DNA of 24,126 bases from CAWVWF01 sp963933885 (GCA_963933885.1 CAWVWF010000030.1:1-24126), one strand, 5' to 3'. Shown: positions 6,359-14,811, counted from the stretch's first letter. The notes: generated by a model from the letters alone, not told the origin. Made by a program: numbers and translations.

Positions 6359-8116
6359 ATGAAGAACATTCAAAGCGAAATACTTTTAAAACAACTTAAG
6401 ATCGTTAACGACAATTTGAAGTTAACCATCATGAGTAGTTTTGTTATGCTACTTGCAATTGCATATCAGTTTAATGAAGAATTTGATTTCGTTACAGTTA
6501 TAATTTGGTTTTTTATTTCTGGCTTTGCCTTAATTTTTAGAATTTACCTTTTCCTTATTCAAAAAACTTTCCCGTTAAACAGAAATAATTTATCCTCTTG
6601 GCATAAATTAGTATTCGTTAACACAGCCTTATCTAGTATTGCATATGCTGTAGCAAGTGTTTCCACTTACTTTATGGTTAATGAACTTCACGTCATGTGT
6701 ATGTATATCATTCTAGCAGGTGTTAGTGCAGGGGCAGTTACAGCTTATGGATCAGTTAAGAATTTATCGGATGTTTTCATATTCCCTCTTGTTATTCCAC
6801 TTGTAATTATCAACTTAATTACTGGCGACGTCAATCACTACATACTCGCCTTTATACTTTCGTTATTTGTATATATAGTTTTATCAGCTTCAAAAAACTC
6901 TTATAGGACATTTCTTAATACGCTTGAACAAGGAATCACTATTCGAAACTTAACAGAAGAAAAAGTTAGAATGGAAGAAATGGCGAAGCTTAAAAGTGAT
7001 TTTTTTGCTAGCATGTCTCATGAAATCCGAACTCCATTAAATGGAATTGTAGGATTGGTTGATTTATTACTCTTAAAAGAAGTTGAAGAAAAGGAAGAAC
7101 ACGATTATTTAGAAACTATAAAAAAGAGTTCCGACGATTTACTTAATGTTATTAATGATGTATTAGACTTAAGTAAAATTGAATCTGGAAAACTTGAATT
7201 ACTACCAAAAAAGACAAATATTGCTAGTTTTGGGAATCGAATGATGCTTCTTTTTAGTCAGCAAGCAAAATCTAAAAACATTTCGCTTAAACTAAATCTT
7301 GATCAAGATTTACCTAATCTGGTTTATATAGATGAACACAGACTTAGTCAAGTGGTTACAAACATACTTTCTAATGCTATTAAATTCACAAATGAAGGTT
7401 CAGTAAGACTATCTATCAATGTATTAAAAAGAAGCAGACATGATGTGAAGCTTCAATTTAAAATTGAGGATACAGGTATTGGAATTGCGACGGATAAATT
7501 AAAACTGATTTTTAATAAATATGATCAAATTGCTAACGCAACCGACTATTTAATAACTCAAAAAGGTACAGGACTAGGTTTAAGTATCGCTAAAAAGATT
7601 GTTACTTTAATGGAAGGTAGAATCGGAGTTCATAGTACAGAAAAAGAAGGAAGTTCTTTTTGGTTTACAGTTGAATTACCTATAGCTGAAAAATCGACAG
7701 AAGTTAAAAAAACACTTACTAGTGAGAATGAAAACAAATTTAACTTAAATGTACTTTTGGTTGACGATAGAGTAATTAACCTTAAGGTTGCAACGCTTAT
7801 GCTTAAAAACTTGGGATGTAAAGTTGATACAGCAACTAACGGTGAAATTGCTATTACTAAGTATGATAGAAATTCAGAAAAATATGATCTTATTATAATG
7901 GATATTCAAATGCCAATAATGGATGGTTTAACAGCAACAAATAAATTAAGAGAAAAATATCCAAACGACTTATCCCCTATATATGGTTTAAGTGCTCAAG
8001 TATCTGAAAATCTACACAAATCACCAGAAGAACTTGGTTTTGATTTCTATCTTACGAAACCACTGTCTTTAGAAACTTTAAAGAATAGTTTGAAGAGGTT
8101 GACGGATATCGGATAA
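6359..8116 (+). CDS. Hybrid sensor histidine kinase, membrane-bound
   Basis: This 585-aa protein has an N-terminal membrane sensor of about six hydrophobic helices (residues about 22-178) with little periplasmic sequence. A HisKA dimerisation helix follows, with phospho-acceptor His221 in SMSHEIRTPLNG. The HATPase domain comes next: N box ILSNAIKFTNEG (336-347), G1 DTGIGI (371-376), F box IFNKYDQ and G2 GTGLGLSIAKKIV (403-415). The receiver domain at about 463-583 has acidic pair Asp469-Asp470, phospho-acceptor Asp515 (IIMDIQMP) and Lys567 (YLTKP). All catalytic residues are present. The layout resembles ArcB/BarA-type phosphorelay kinases without an Hpt domain, so an Hpt partner encoded elsewhere is expected. 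No PAS or other ligand-binding domain is visible, so the signal is unknown. No response regulator gene adjoins it. Confidence 0.95.
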   Translation: MKNIQSEILLKQLKIVNDNLKLTIMSSFVMLLAIAYQFNEEFDFVTVIIWFFISGFALIFRIYLFLIQKTFPLNRNNLSSWHKLVFVNTALSSIAYAVASVSTYFMVNELHVMCMYIILAGVSAGAVTAYGSVKNLSDVFIFPLVIPLVIINLITGDVNHYILAFILSLFVYIVLSASKNSYRTFLNTLEQGITIRNLTEEKVRMEEMAKLKSDFFASMSHEIRTPLNGIVGLVDLLLLKEVEEKEEHDYLETIKKSSDDLLNVINDVLDLSKIESGKLELLPKKTNIASFGNRMMLLFSQQAKSKNISLKLNLDQDLPNLVYIDEHRLSQVVTNILSNAIKFTNEGSVRLSINVLKRSRHDVKLQFKIEDTGIGIATDKLKLIFNKYDQIANATDYLITQKGTGLGLSIAKKIVTLMEGRIGVHSTEKEGSSFWFTVELPIAEKSTEVKKTLTSENENKFNLNVLLVDDRVINLKVATLMLKNLGCKVDTATNGEIAITKYDRNSEKYDLIIMDIQMPIMDGLTATNKLREKYPNDLSPIYGLSAQVSENLHKSPEELGFDFYLTKPLSLETLKNSLKRLTDIG

Positions 8117-8210
8117 AACAAATCACCAAATTCTTTCATTACATCAATTTTCAATAAGAATTGTTTTAAAGTGTTCTGGAAGATGGTTCTGATATGATAA
8201 AAACATACTT

Positions 8211-8218
8211 TAGATTTG
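8211..8218 (+). promoter_or_regulatory. -7 promoter box, TAGATTTG
   Basis: A perfect match to TAnnTTTG lies 12 bases before the ATG at 8231. No clear TTTG is present at the -33 position; TTCTGA near 8187-8192 is the nearest candidate. It would drive the two-gene unit 8231-9122. Confidence 0.6.
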
Positions 8219-8230
8219 TGATTACTAATT

Positions 8231-8746
8231 ATGGATAAAAAGTTGAAAATTCACCAATCAAAAATTAATCAGTTTGTATTTAGAGAATTAGGTGCTCGAA
8301 TCTGGATTTTAATTATTCCATTTCTTATCATATTAATTGCTTGCGCAAAGCTTCAGAAATATGTTGAACTTATAAATACATTAGCTGTTTTCATGTTTAT
8401 AACTGGAATAATGTTCCTATTTAAAAGGGAATATTCAAAAACATTCTATTATCAACTTAAAGAGAACTCAATTGAGTTTAACTTTGATTTAAAAAAAGTG
8501 AATTTAGTTATGGAATTCATCATTTCATTTATGTTAGCAAGAAATAAATTACGTCATGGATCAATAGAAGGTGCCTTGATTAACTTTGATGAAATTGAAT
8601 CAGTCAACATAAAATCAAAAGAAATAGTAATCATATCAAAACACAATAACATTCTAACAAACAATTCAAAAATCAGAGTTCCAAAAGAGATTGAAGATTA
8701 TATCGAAATCAAATTAATTTTTGAAGAATTAAAGAACAAGCTCTAA
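8231..8746 (+). CDS. Two-TM membrane protein, possible bacterial PH-like domain, 171 aa
   Basis: I do not recognise a named family. Two adjacent hydrophobic segments (about residues 24-41 and 49-64) form a membrane hairpin, after which FKREYSKTFYYQLKENSIEF starts a soluble domain. The alternating strands, including GALINFDEIESVNIKSKEIVII, and the final helix (EIEDYIEIKLIFEELK) resemble the YcxB/bPH2 arrangement: two TM helices followed by a PH-like barrel. The resemblance is of layout only. It is followed after 4 bp by the 123-aa gene, with which it forms a probable operon from the perfect -7 box at 8211. Confidence 0.7.
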   Translation: MDKKLKIHQSKINQFVFRELGARIWILIIPFLIILIACAKLQKYVELINTLAVFMFITGIMFLFKREYSKTFYYQLKENSIEFNFDLKKVNLVMEFIISFMLARNKLRHGSIEGALINFDEIESVNIKSKEIVIISKHNNILTNNSKIRVPKEIEDYIEIKLIFEELKNKL

Positions 8747-8750
8747 TAGA

Positions 8751-9122
8751 ATGACAAATAAACCTAGATTAATACAAATCGAAAAAAGGAAACTCATTTA
8801 CGATTCTACGGATGTCAATTTTTATGACACTCATTCAATCAATCTACAAGATGGAACATTGTTTCAATTTAATCATAGTGAATTGTCAAAATTGAATGAT
8901 GAGAAAGGATCATTTTCTGAACAAGATTTTCAATTCATGATTAACGCTTGTACTAGTCTCCGTTTTTATTCCTTAATTCCAGAATTGGCTAAATACAAAA
9001 ACGAAGAAGACCTAGGTGTGTATCTGAAAAAAGAAGAAGGGCATATTGTTTTAATCGCGTTAGGTGAAACTCAGCCGGGTAGATACAAGATATTTATTGA
9101 AGGTGTATTTAAGACAACCTGA
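8751..9122 (+). CDS. Hypothetical protein, 123 aa
   Basis: I do not recognise this protein. It is a small soluble protein without signal or membrane segments. The sequence suggests mixed alpha/beta structure: an N-terminal strand pair (PRLIQIEKRKLIYDS), a helix in SEQDFQFMINACTSLRFYS, and two C-terminal strands (HIVLIALGETQPGRYKIFIEG). It follows the two-TM protein after 4 bp and is probably translated from the same transcript. About 100 bp separate it from the next promoter. No terminator hairpin is obvious there. Confidence 0.68.
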   Translation: MTNKPRLIQIEKRKLIYDSTDVNFYDTHSINLQDGTLFQFNHSELSKLNDEKGSFSEQDFQFMINACTSLRFYSLIPELAKYKNEEDLGVYLKKEEGHIVLIALGETQPGRYKIFIEGVFKTT

Positions 9123-9221
9123 ATAACACTTTTTAAGCCTAGGGAATTACAATTCGTTTAATAGGATATGAAGATTAAAAGAAGACCCTCCCTTCTACCC
9201 TATAAATGTTTTAGAAAATCA

Positions 9222-9229
9222 TACCTTTG
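9222..9229 (+). promoter_or_regulatory. -7 promoter box, TACCTTTG, sets the helicase start
   Basis: A perfect TAnnTTTG match ends 15 bases before the ATG at 9245. A TTG codon at 9227 opens the same reading frame, but it lies inside this box and upstream of the expected transcription start (about 9233). The real start should therefore be the ATG at 9245. Confidence 0.6.
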
Positions 9230-9244
9230 CAACAAATCTATTTT

Positions 9245-10381
9245 ATGCCATTTACTAAGCTCGGTTTATCAAGTCCTTTAACTCAAAACTTAATTGATTC
9301 GAAATACGATAAACCTTACCCTATTCAACAACAAGCTATTCCTGCTGTTATAAAAGGAAAAGATGTTTTGGGAATTGCTCAAACAGGATCTGGTAAAACA
9401 GCAGCTTACGTGTTACCTATACTTTCTATTTTAAGACCTCGAAAGGATGATAAGAATAGAGATGTAGATGCATTAATTCTCGTTCCTACTAGAGAACTTG
9501 CTGGACAAGTTGAGGAAGTATTTAAAGAATATAACTTCAGCTTAAGAACACCTTTAAATATAAATGCTGTTTTTGGAGGAGTTTCTATTAATCCACAAAT
9601 GAAAGGTTTGTTTGGCGTTAATATATTGATTGCAACTCCAGGTAGATTATTAGAACTAGTTAGAGCTAACGCTTTAAGCTTATCTCAAGTTAAACATTTG
9701 GTTATTGATGAAGCCGATAAGATGTTAAATCTTGGGTTTAAAGAAGAAATGGATGAGATTATTAAGTTGTTGCCTAAAAAGAGACAGAACTTATTATTTT
9801 CAGCTACACTTTCTGAAAAAGTAAAAGAGATTAACCAATTGGTTTTAACGCAACCTATTGTTGTTAAGATAAAACCTCAGGAAGAAAACTTAGACCTTAT
9901 TCAACAGGAAGCATATTTCATATCTGAAGAAAACAAAGGACCACTATTAAGATATATTATCAAAGAACAAAATATTCAACAAGTTTTAATCTTTACTTCT
10001 TCAAAATTTAAAGCGGATAATGTTGCTGCAAAACTGAGAAAGCATAATATACAAGCTACTGCTATCCACAGTAAAAAAAGCCAAGGAGCAAGAACATCAG
10101 CACTTAGGAAATTTAAAGAAGGTAGTTTAAGAGTATTGGTTGCAACAGATTTATTGGCCAGAGGAATTGACATCGCATTCCTTCCTTTTGTAATTAACTA
10201 TGAACTACCTAGATCTCCAAAAGATTTTATACATAGAATTGGTAGAACTGGAAGAGCAGAAAATCCAGGGAAAGCGATAACTTTTGTTAATCCTGAAGAA
10301 GAACAACATTTCAAATTAATTCAAAAGAAAATGGGAAAAACAATTGAAGCTATTGATGGAGATAGATTAGAGTTGATCTAA
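9245..10381 (+). CDS. DEAD-box RNA helicase, RhlE-like core, 378 aa
   Basis: This is an ATP-dependent RNA helicase with every superfamily-2 motif. It has the Q motif region (FTKLGL...YPIQQQAIP), motif I AQTGSGKT (45-52), Ia PTRELAGQV (81-89), GG (111-112), Ib TPGRLLEL, motif II DEAD (155-158), III SAT (186-188), V ATDLLARGIDI and VI HRIGRTGR. The protein ends soon after domain 2, lacking the basic or RNA-binding C-terminal tail of many DEAD-box proteins, which places it with short RhlE-type helicases involved in ribosome assembly and RNA turnover. I chose the ATG at 9245 over the upstream TTG because a perfect promoter box covers the TTG. The stop overlaps the next ATG by one base (TAATG), coupling it to the hydrolase gene. 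Confidence 0.95.
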   Translation: MPFTKLGLSSPLTQNLIDSKYDKPYPIQQQAIPAVIKGKDVLGIAQTGSGKTAAYVLPILSILRPRKDDKNRDVDALILVPTRELAGQVEEVFKEYNFSLRTPLNINAVFGGVSINPQMKGLFGVNILIATPGRLLELVRANALSLSQVKHLVIDEADKMLNLGFKEEMDEIIKLLPKKRQNLLFSATLSEKVKEINQLVLTQPIVVKIKPQEENLDLIQQEAYFISEENKGPLLRYIIKEQNIQQVLIFTSSKFKADNVAAKLRKHNIQATAIHSKKSQGARTSALRKFKEGSLRVLVATDLLARGIDIAFLPFVINYELPRSPKDFIHRIGRTGRAENPGKAITFVNPEEEQHFKLIQKKMGKTIEAIDGDRLELI

Positions 10382-11340
10382 TGCCAATTGTTTCAAACTC
10401 TAAATATAATCCTCTTCTACTTTTATCAAACAAACACATAAACACTATCATCCCTTCTTTATTTAGAAAGGTTGATATTGAATATCAAAGAGAAAGATTA
10501 CAAACTCCTGATAATGATTTTATTGATTTAGATTATTCTTCGAAAGGAAACAATAAAGTCGTTTTAGTTCTACATGGTTTAGAAGGAAGCTCTAAAAGTT
10601 CCAATGTAAAGGGGATTGTAAACATAAGTAATCTAAATAACTATGATGCTGTAGTCCTGAACTTCAGAGGCTGTAGTGGTGAACCTAATAAATTACTTAG
10701 TGCATATCATAGTGGGAAAACAGATGATATTGATTTAGTTATACGCCACCTTAGTAGCAAGTATAATTCAATATCAACAATAGGATTTAGTCTTGGAGGG
10801 AATGCATTATTAAAATACCTTGGAGAAGGACATCCTTCAGTTGAATTAATTAAAAAGGCCGTTGCTATTTCGGTCCCATGCGATTTAAAGTCTTCTGCTT
10901 TACAAATGGCTAAAACCTCCAATAGCGTTTATATGAAACGTTTTTTGAAAACACTTAAGCATAAAGTATTCAAAAAATGTAAAACGCATACTGATCATTC
11001 TATTGACTTGATGAAAATTAAAGGATCTAAAACTTTCGCTGATTTCGACAATGAATATACTGCACCAGTTCATGGATTTAAAAATGCAGAATTGTATTGG
11101 GAATTAAACAGCTGTAAGCCTTTCTTAAAAAAAATAACAACGCCTACTCTATTAATAAATGCATTGGATGACCCTTTTTTAACACCTGATTGCTTTCCTT
11201 TTGAAATCGCAAAGACTAGTAATAGTTTATTTTTAGAAACACCAAAGAAAGGTGGTCATATGGGATTCTTATCCAATACAGGGATCAATGGAATTTACTG
11301 GCATGAGAAACGTGCAATAGAATTTCTTACAAAAAAGTAA
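10381..11340 (+). CDS. YheT-family alpha/beta hydrolase, 319 aa
   Basis: This is an alpha/beta-hydrolase of the YheT/UPF0017 (ABHD1/3-like) family. The oxyanion-region motif LHGLEGSSKSS lies near 64-74, NFRGCSG at 94-100 and YHSGKTDDI at 109-117. The nucleophile elbow GFSLGGN contains Ser137, the acid is Asp263 or Asp264 in NALDDPF, and the catalytic His is His293 in KGGHMGF. The triad is complete and the length is typical. The family is thought to hydrolyse esters, but no bacterial substrate is firmly known. The start overlaps the helicase stop by one base, so the two are co-translated. Its 3' end overlaps the convergent MEKHLA gene by 14 bp. Confidence 0.92.
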   Translation: MPIVSNSKYNPLLLLSNKHINTIIPSLFRKVDIEYQRERLQTPDNDFIDLDYSSKGNNKVVLVLHGLEGSSKSSNVKGIVNISNLNNYDAVVLNFRGCSGEPNKLLSAYHSGKTDDIDLVIRHLSSKYNSISTIGFSLGGNALLKYLGEGHPSVELIKKAVAISVPCDLKSSALQMAKTSNSVYMKRFLKTLKHKVFKKCKTHTDHSIDLMKIKGSKTFADFDNEYTAPVHGFKNAELYWELNSCKPFLKKITTPTLLINALDDPFLTPDCFPFEIAKTSNSLFLETPKKGGHMGFLSNTGINGIYWHEKRAIEFLTKK

Positions 11341-11770
11341 TATCACTAAAAGTAGCTGCCTGACCAATCTTCTCTCCTGATTCATTTTCTACGTTCCAAA
11401 TAATTACTTTTTTAATCATGAAGCGTTTACCTGTTGAAGAAATCCGGATACCTTCATAATCATCAAAATAACCATTCACTTCAGCTATTCGCAACATTTC
11501 TTGACGCTTCTCTCTTAAATCTAACTCAGCTGTTTTTCTTGATGGTGTTTTTGTGAAATTCTCCCAATCTAACTCCCAAAGATCTAAAGCTACTTTATTT
11601 CCGAAATTTAAAATTGGATTATCTGCTCCATTATGTGAAGCTACAATGAAACTAGAATTGTTAATAATTCTAAAATCAGTCTCCGCATCACCAGACCTTT
11701 CTATCAAATCTTTTTTCACAAACTTCTTGTACGAATCCAATAACTGCTTTACGTGGGCTGGCTTATCCAT
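11327..11770 (-). CDS. MEKHLA-domain protein, 147 aa
   Basis: The whole protein is a MEKHLA domain (PF08670), a PAS-related fold also found at the C-terminus of plant HD-ZIP III factors. Diagnostic stretches are VASHNGADNPILNFGNKVAL (53-72), LWELDWENFTKTPSRKTAE (74-92), DDYEGIRISSTGKRFMIKK and a closing 'GQAATFSDITF'. In bacteria the domain usually stands alone, as here, and is assumed to sense a small ligand or redox signal; no output domain is fused. A one-mismatch -7 box with a matching TTTG -33 element lies directly upstream, predicting a leaderless mRNA. Its 3' end runs 14 bp into the oppositely oriented hydrolase gene. Confidence 0.9.
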   Translation of the reverse strand: MDKPAHVKQLLDSYKKFVKKDLIERSGDAETDFRIINNSSFIVASHNGADNPILNFGNKVALDLWELDWENFTKTPSRKTAELDLREKRQEMLRIAEVNGYFDDYEGIRISSTGKRFMIKKVIIWNVENESGEKIGQAATFSDITFL

Positions 11771-11774
11771 ATTG

Positions 11775-11808
11775 CGAAACTAACAATATATTGTTTGAAG
11801 TAAACAAA
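11775..11808 (-). promoter_or_regulatory. Promoter: TTTG, 22-bp spacer, TAGTTTCG
   Basis: On the minus strand TTTG (complement of 11805-11808) and TAGTTTCG (complement of 11775-11782) are spaced by 22 bp, within the range for Bacteroidota -33/-7 elements. The -7 box has one mismatch (C for T). It ends four bases before the ATG at 11770, so the transcript of the MEKHLA gene should have almost no leader. Confidence 0.55.
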
Positions 11809-11886
11809 TATGCTTTCATTTTTTTCAATTCACTATTTGTATTTTGCACACTAACAATTACTTCTACACCGTTGCATTAAGCAGAT

Positions 11887-12834
11887 ATGAAAAATATTAT
11901 TGCCCTTTTCATCCTTCTATTAAGTTTAAGCTCTTCTGCGAAGAAAGAAGAAATCAGCTTTTTATTCGAAGATAAAATAGACAGCTTAATTAGTTATTCC
12001 AGCGCAATTCAAACTGGCAACGATCTATCTAGACTTCTTGCAAATAAAAAATTCGAAGATGTATTGCGTCAGATCTTAAATGACCCAACAAGTATTCACT
12101 ATAATTTCAGTAAAATAAAATGTCTTTCGATTATTGAATCACCTAGGAAAAAGAAAAAATTCAGAATTTATACTTGGGTGATGAAACTTGGAAATGATGA
12201 TTACAATTATTTCGGTTTCACTCAATACCAGCGAAGTAGAAAAAAGAAACTCAAAAACTTTGTGTTTAAATTAAACAACAAATCAAAGGAAATCGGGAAA
12301 GATGAATTATCTAAATTAGATTCCAATAATTGGATTGGTTGTGTTTATTATCAAATTATTCCACCTGAAAAACGCAAAGACAAAACACACATTTTAATTG
12401 GTTGGGATGGAAACAACTGGAGATCTACTAAAAAAATCATAGAGACTTTTTCGTTTAATAATAAAGGAGAGATCACCTTTGGTAAGAAAATCATAAAATA
12501 CAATATTGGTACTGACAAGCGTCCTAAATTGGTTTCTAAAGCTCGATTGATATTTGAATATAATGGCGAAGTGTCAATGACTGTAAGTTATAATACAAAT
12601 CTAAAAAAGATAATCTTTGATCACCTTATGCCATCTGACCCTAAACTGGCTAACCTCTATTTCACATATGCTCCAGATTTCACATATGACGGATTAGAAT
12701 ATGAAAAAAGAAAATGGATTCATTCTAGTGATGTTGACGTTAGAAATCAAGAGACAATTGATCCAGTAAGATGGCGTCCAAAAGATGTTAAAGAAAGAAC
12801 AAAAGATACTTTGATTCCACAAAAAAGTGAATAG
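11887..12834 (+). CDS. Exported hypothetical protein, 315 aa
   Basis: The N-terminus MKNIIALFILLLSLSSSAKK is a signal peptide with probable cleavage after SSA, so the mature protein is periplasmic or at the surface. The body is strongly basic, with lysine clusters around 90-95 (RKKKKF) and 117-122. It contains the motif IGWDGNNWRSTKKIIETFSF, in which WDGNN-type turns suggest a beta-rich fold. The C-terminal part has HLMPSDPKLANLYFTYAPDFTYDGLEY-type sequence and ends in charged, low-complexity residues with no type IX sorting domain. From memory, proteins with this 'LIGWDGN...K' core occur widely in Bacteroidota without known function; I give no function. It probably has its own promoter: TTTG near 11840 lies at -33 distance from a poor -7 box before the ATG. 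Confidence 0.72.
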   Translation: MKNIIALFILLLSLSSSAKKEEISFLFEDKIDSLISYSSAIQTGNDLSRLLANKKFEDVLRQILNDPTSIHYNFSKIKCLSIIESPRKKKKFRIYTWVMKLGNDDYNYFGFTQYQRSRKKKLKNFVFKLNNKSKEIGKDELSKLDSNNWIGCVYYQIIPPEKRKDKTHILIGWDGNNWRSTKKIIETFSFNNKGEITFGKKIIKYNIGTDKRPKLVSKARLIFEYNGEVSMTVSYNTNLKKIIFDHLMPSDPKLANLYFTYAPDFTYDGLEYEKRKWIHSSDVDVRNQETIDPVRWRPKDVKERTKDTLIPQKSE

Positions 12835-12859
12835 ATTTCAATTTCTTTCTATTATCTCG

Positions 12860-12867
12860 TAAATTCG
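12860..12867 (+). promoter_or_regulatory. Possible -7 box TAAATTCG for serC
   Basis: One mismatch to TAnnTTTG (C for T at the seventh base), 16 bases before the serC ATG. No convincing -33 TTTG is seen at the right distance, so this is a moderate candidate only. Confidence 0.35.
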
Positions 12868-12883
12868 CTAAAAACTTACATTC

Positions 12884-13954
12884 ATGTATATCCATAATTT
12901 TAGCGCAGGTCCTTGTATATTACCAAAATCAGTAATGGCGAAAGCTGCAGAATCTGTTGTTAATTACAATAACACTGGTTTATCAATAATAGAAATGAGT
13001 CATCGAAGTAAAGACTTCGTGGCTGTTATGGATAAGGCAGTTTCATTAGTTAAAGAACTAATGAATGTTCCTGATAATTATGATGTTATTTTTTTACAGG
13101 GAGGAGCTAGTTCTCAGTTCTATATGACAGCATTAAACTTACTACCTCTTGATGGTAAAGGTGCTTATATCAATACAGGTACTTGGGCAGACAAAGCAAT
13201 TAAGGAAGCTAAACTAGTAGGTGACATTGATGTTATTGCTAGCTCTAAGGATAAAAACTTCAACTACATCCCTAAAGGATTTGATATTCCTAAGGATGCA
13301 GACTACCTTCATTACACTACAAACAATACTATTTTCGGAACTCAGTTTAAGGAAATTCCAGAAACTAACATTCCTGTTATTGCAGACATGAGTAGTGACA
13401 TATTAAGTAAAGCCGTAGATGTATCTAAATTTGATTTAATTTATGCGGGTGTACAGAAGAACATTGGACCATCAGGCGCTACTTTAGTTATAATTAAAAA
13501 AGGTATTCTTGGAAAATCAGGAAGAACTTTGAGTAGCATGATGGATTACCAAGTTCATATTGACAAGGAGTCTATGTTTAATACCCCTCCATGTTTTAGC
13601 ATATATGTAAGTATGCTTACTATGGAGTGGCTTAAAGAACTTGGTGGTGTTGAAGCTATTGAAAAAATAAATATTGAAAAGGCTCAATTATTATATTCTG
13701 AAATTGATAGAAACCCTTTATTTGAAGGAGCAGCAAATGAAGAAGATCGTTCAACAATGAATCCTACATTTAAAATGGTGAATGACTCTTTAACTGAAGT
13801 ATTTTTAAAGAAGGCTACTGAAGCTGGAATTAGCGGAATCAAAGGTCATCGCTCTGTAGGTGGCTTTAGAGCTTCTATGTATAATGCTCTTCCATTAAAA
13901 AGTGTTGAAGCTCTTGTTACTGTGATGAAAGACTTTGAGAAGACTAATGCTTAA
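12884..13954 (+). CDS. serC: Phosphoserine aminotransferase SerC
   Basis: This PLP enzyme converts 3-phosphohydroxypyruvate and glutamate to phosphoserine in serine biosynthesis. In many bacteria it also acts in the PLP pathway on the erythronate branch. The start HNFSAGPCILP (4-14), EMSHRSKDF (37-45), LQGGASSQFYM (71-81) and NTGTWADKAIKEA (97-109) are hallmark SerC motifs. The PLP Schiff-base lysine is Lys192 in YAGVQKNIGPSG, and the C-terminal HRSVGGFRASMYNA contributes the substrate arginine. The length of 356 residues is standard for the family. A serA partner is not in this window. The last 4 bp overlap the end of the convergent pxpC gene. Confidence 0.97.
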   Translation: MYIHNFSAGPCILPKSVMAKAAESVVNYNNTGLSIIEMSHRSKDFVAVMDKAVSLVKELMNVPDNYDVIFLQGGASSQFYMTALNLLPLDGKGAYINTGTWADKAIKEAKLVGDIDVIASSKDKNFNYIPKGFDIPKDADYLHYTTNNTIFGTQFKEIPETNIPVIADMSSDILSKAVDVSKFDLIYAGVQKNIGPSGATLVIIKKGILGKSGRTLSSMMDYQVHIDKESMFNTPPCFSIYVSMLTMEWLKELGGVEAIEKINIEKAQLLYSEIDRNPLFEGAANEEDRSTMNPTFKMVNDSLTEVFLKKATEAGISGIKGHRSVGGFRASMYNALPLKSVEALVTVMKDFEKTNA

Positions 13955-14811
13955 TCAATCCAACTAAAATTAAAAGAAGATCCAGGTTTAATTTGACAAA
14001 ACTGATCTAGGTCTTCTTTTACTATAATTCCAATCCTTGGATAACCTCCAGTGCAAGGAGAATCAGCTAGTAATACTATTGGATTTCCAGATGAAGGAAT
14101 TTGAATTGTCCCAGGAATTGTTCCTGAAGAGATAATATTCCCTGTAGAAGTACCTTGTAATTGAATATTATTAATTCTTGCCCCCATTCTATTGGTATCA
14201 TGTGATATTTCACCAATGCTTTCTTCTAATATTTTAATATCAGATACGGGAAAATCAGAATACTCTGGACCTTTATGAATTTTGATAACTGGGCTTTTTT
14301 CAAATATCAATGTTGTTTCTTCTGAACTTAAAGCATTTGTACTTTTTATAACTTCAAGTACATCTCCTTTCCTTAAAGCTCTACCTTTAAAACCTCCAAT
14401 TACTCCATAAACGTAGGTGCTTTTACTTCCCCAGGCCAGTGGAACATTTATTCTACCCTTAAAACAAATGTATCCATAAACTCCTAAACCATTACCTCCT
14501 TTAAATTTCAAGACATCATTTTCATTCACTTTGATTTTTTCGTTTAAAGCAATATCTCTATTATTTAGAGTAGGATTTAAATTCACTCCAGTAATAACAA
14601 TTTCCTGAGTTCCTTTAAATTCTATTGATGGTCCAATAACACAAAATTCAATAGCTGCTTCAGTTGGTAAATTACCTAGAATAGAATTTCCAGATCGTAA
14701 AGATTGTTTATCCATAGCTCCTGAAAATGGAATTCCATAAGCCAATCCCTGAATTCTTCCAAGATCTTGGATTGTTGTATTTAGACCAGATTTTAAGATT
14801 TCAAACTTCAT
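13951..14811 (-). CDS. pxpC: 5-oxoprolinase subunit C (PxpC)
   Basis: This is the carboxyltransferase-like subunit of the ATP-dependent 5-oxoprolinase PxpABC, which opens 5-oxo-L-proline (pyroglutamate) to glutamate. Hallmarks are TTIQDLGR (12-19), GIPFSGAMD (26-34), GNSILGN, a central TNRMGARI stretch (about 204-211) and DSPCTGGYPRIG near the end. It belongs to the KipA/urea-amidolyase-C family and is full length at 286 residues. The ATG shares one base with the stop of pxpB (TAATG), so translation is coupled. It is the last gene of the A-B-C operon, and its stop overlaps the convergent serC stop region by 4 bp, leaving no room for a separate terminator. Confidence 0.94.
   Translation of the reverse strand: MKFEILKSGLNTTIQDLGRIQGLAYGIPFSGAMDKQSLRSGNSILGNLPTEAAIEFCVIGPSIEFKGTQEIVITGVNLNPTLNNRDIALNEKIKVNENDVLKFKGGNGLGVYGYICFKGRINVPLAWGSKSTYVYGVIGGFKGRALRKGDVLEVIKSTNALSSEETTLIFEKSPVIKIHKGPEYSDFPVSDIKILEESIGEISHDTNRMGARINNIQLQGTSTGNIISSGTIPGTIQIPSSGNPIVLLADSPCTGGYPRIGIIVKEDLDQFCQIKPGSSFNFSWID

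Noticed and set aside
8143..8170. CAATT...AATTG followed by TTTT downstream of the histidine kinase, considered as a terminator
   Set aside because: The stem is only 5 A/T-rich base pairs, too weak to call.
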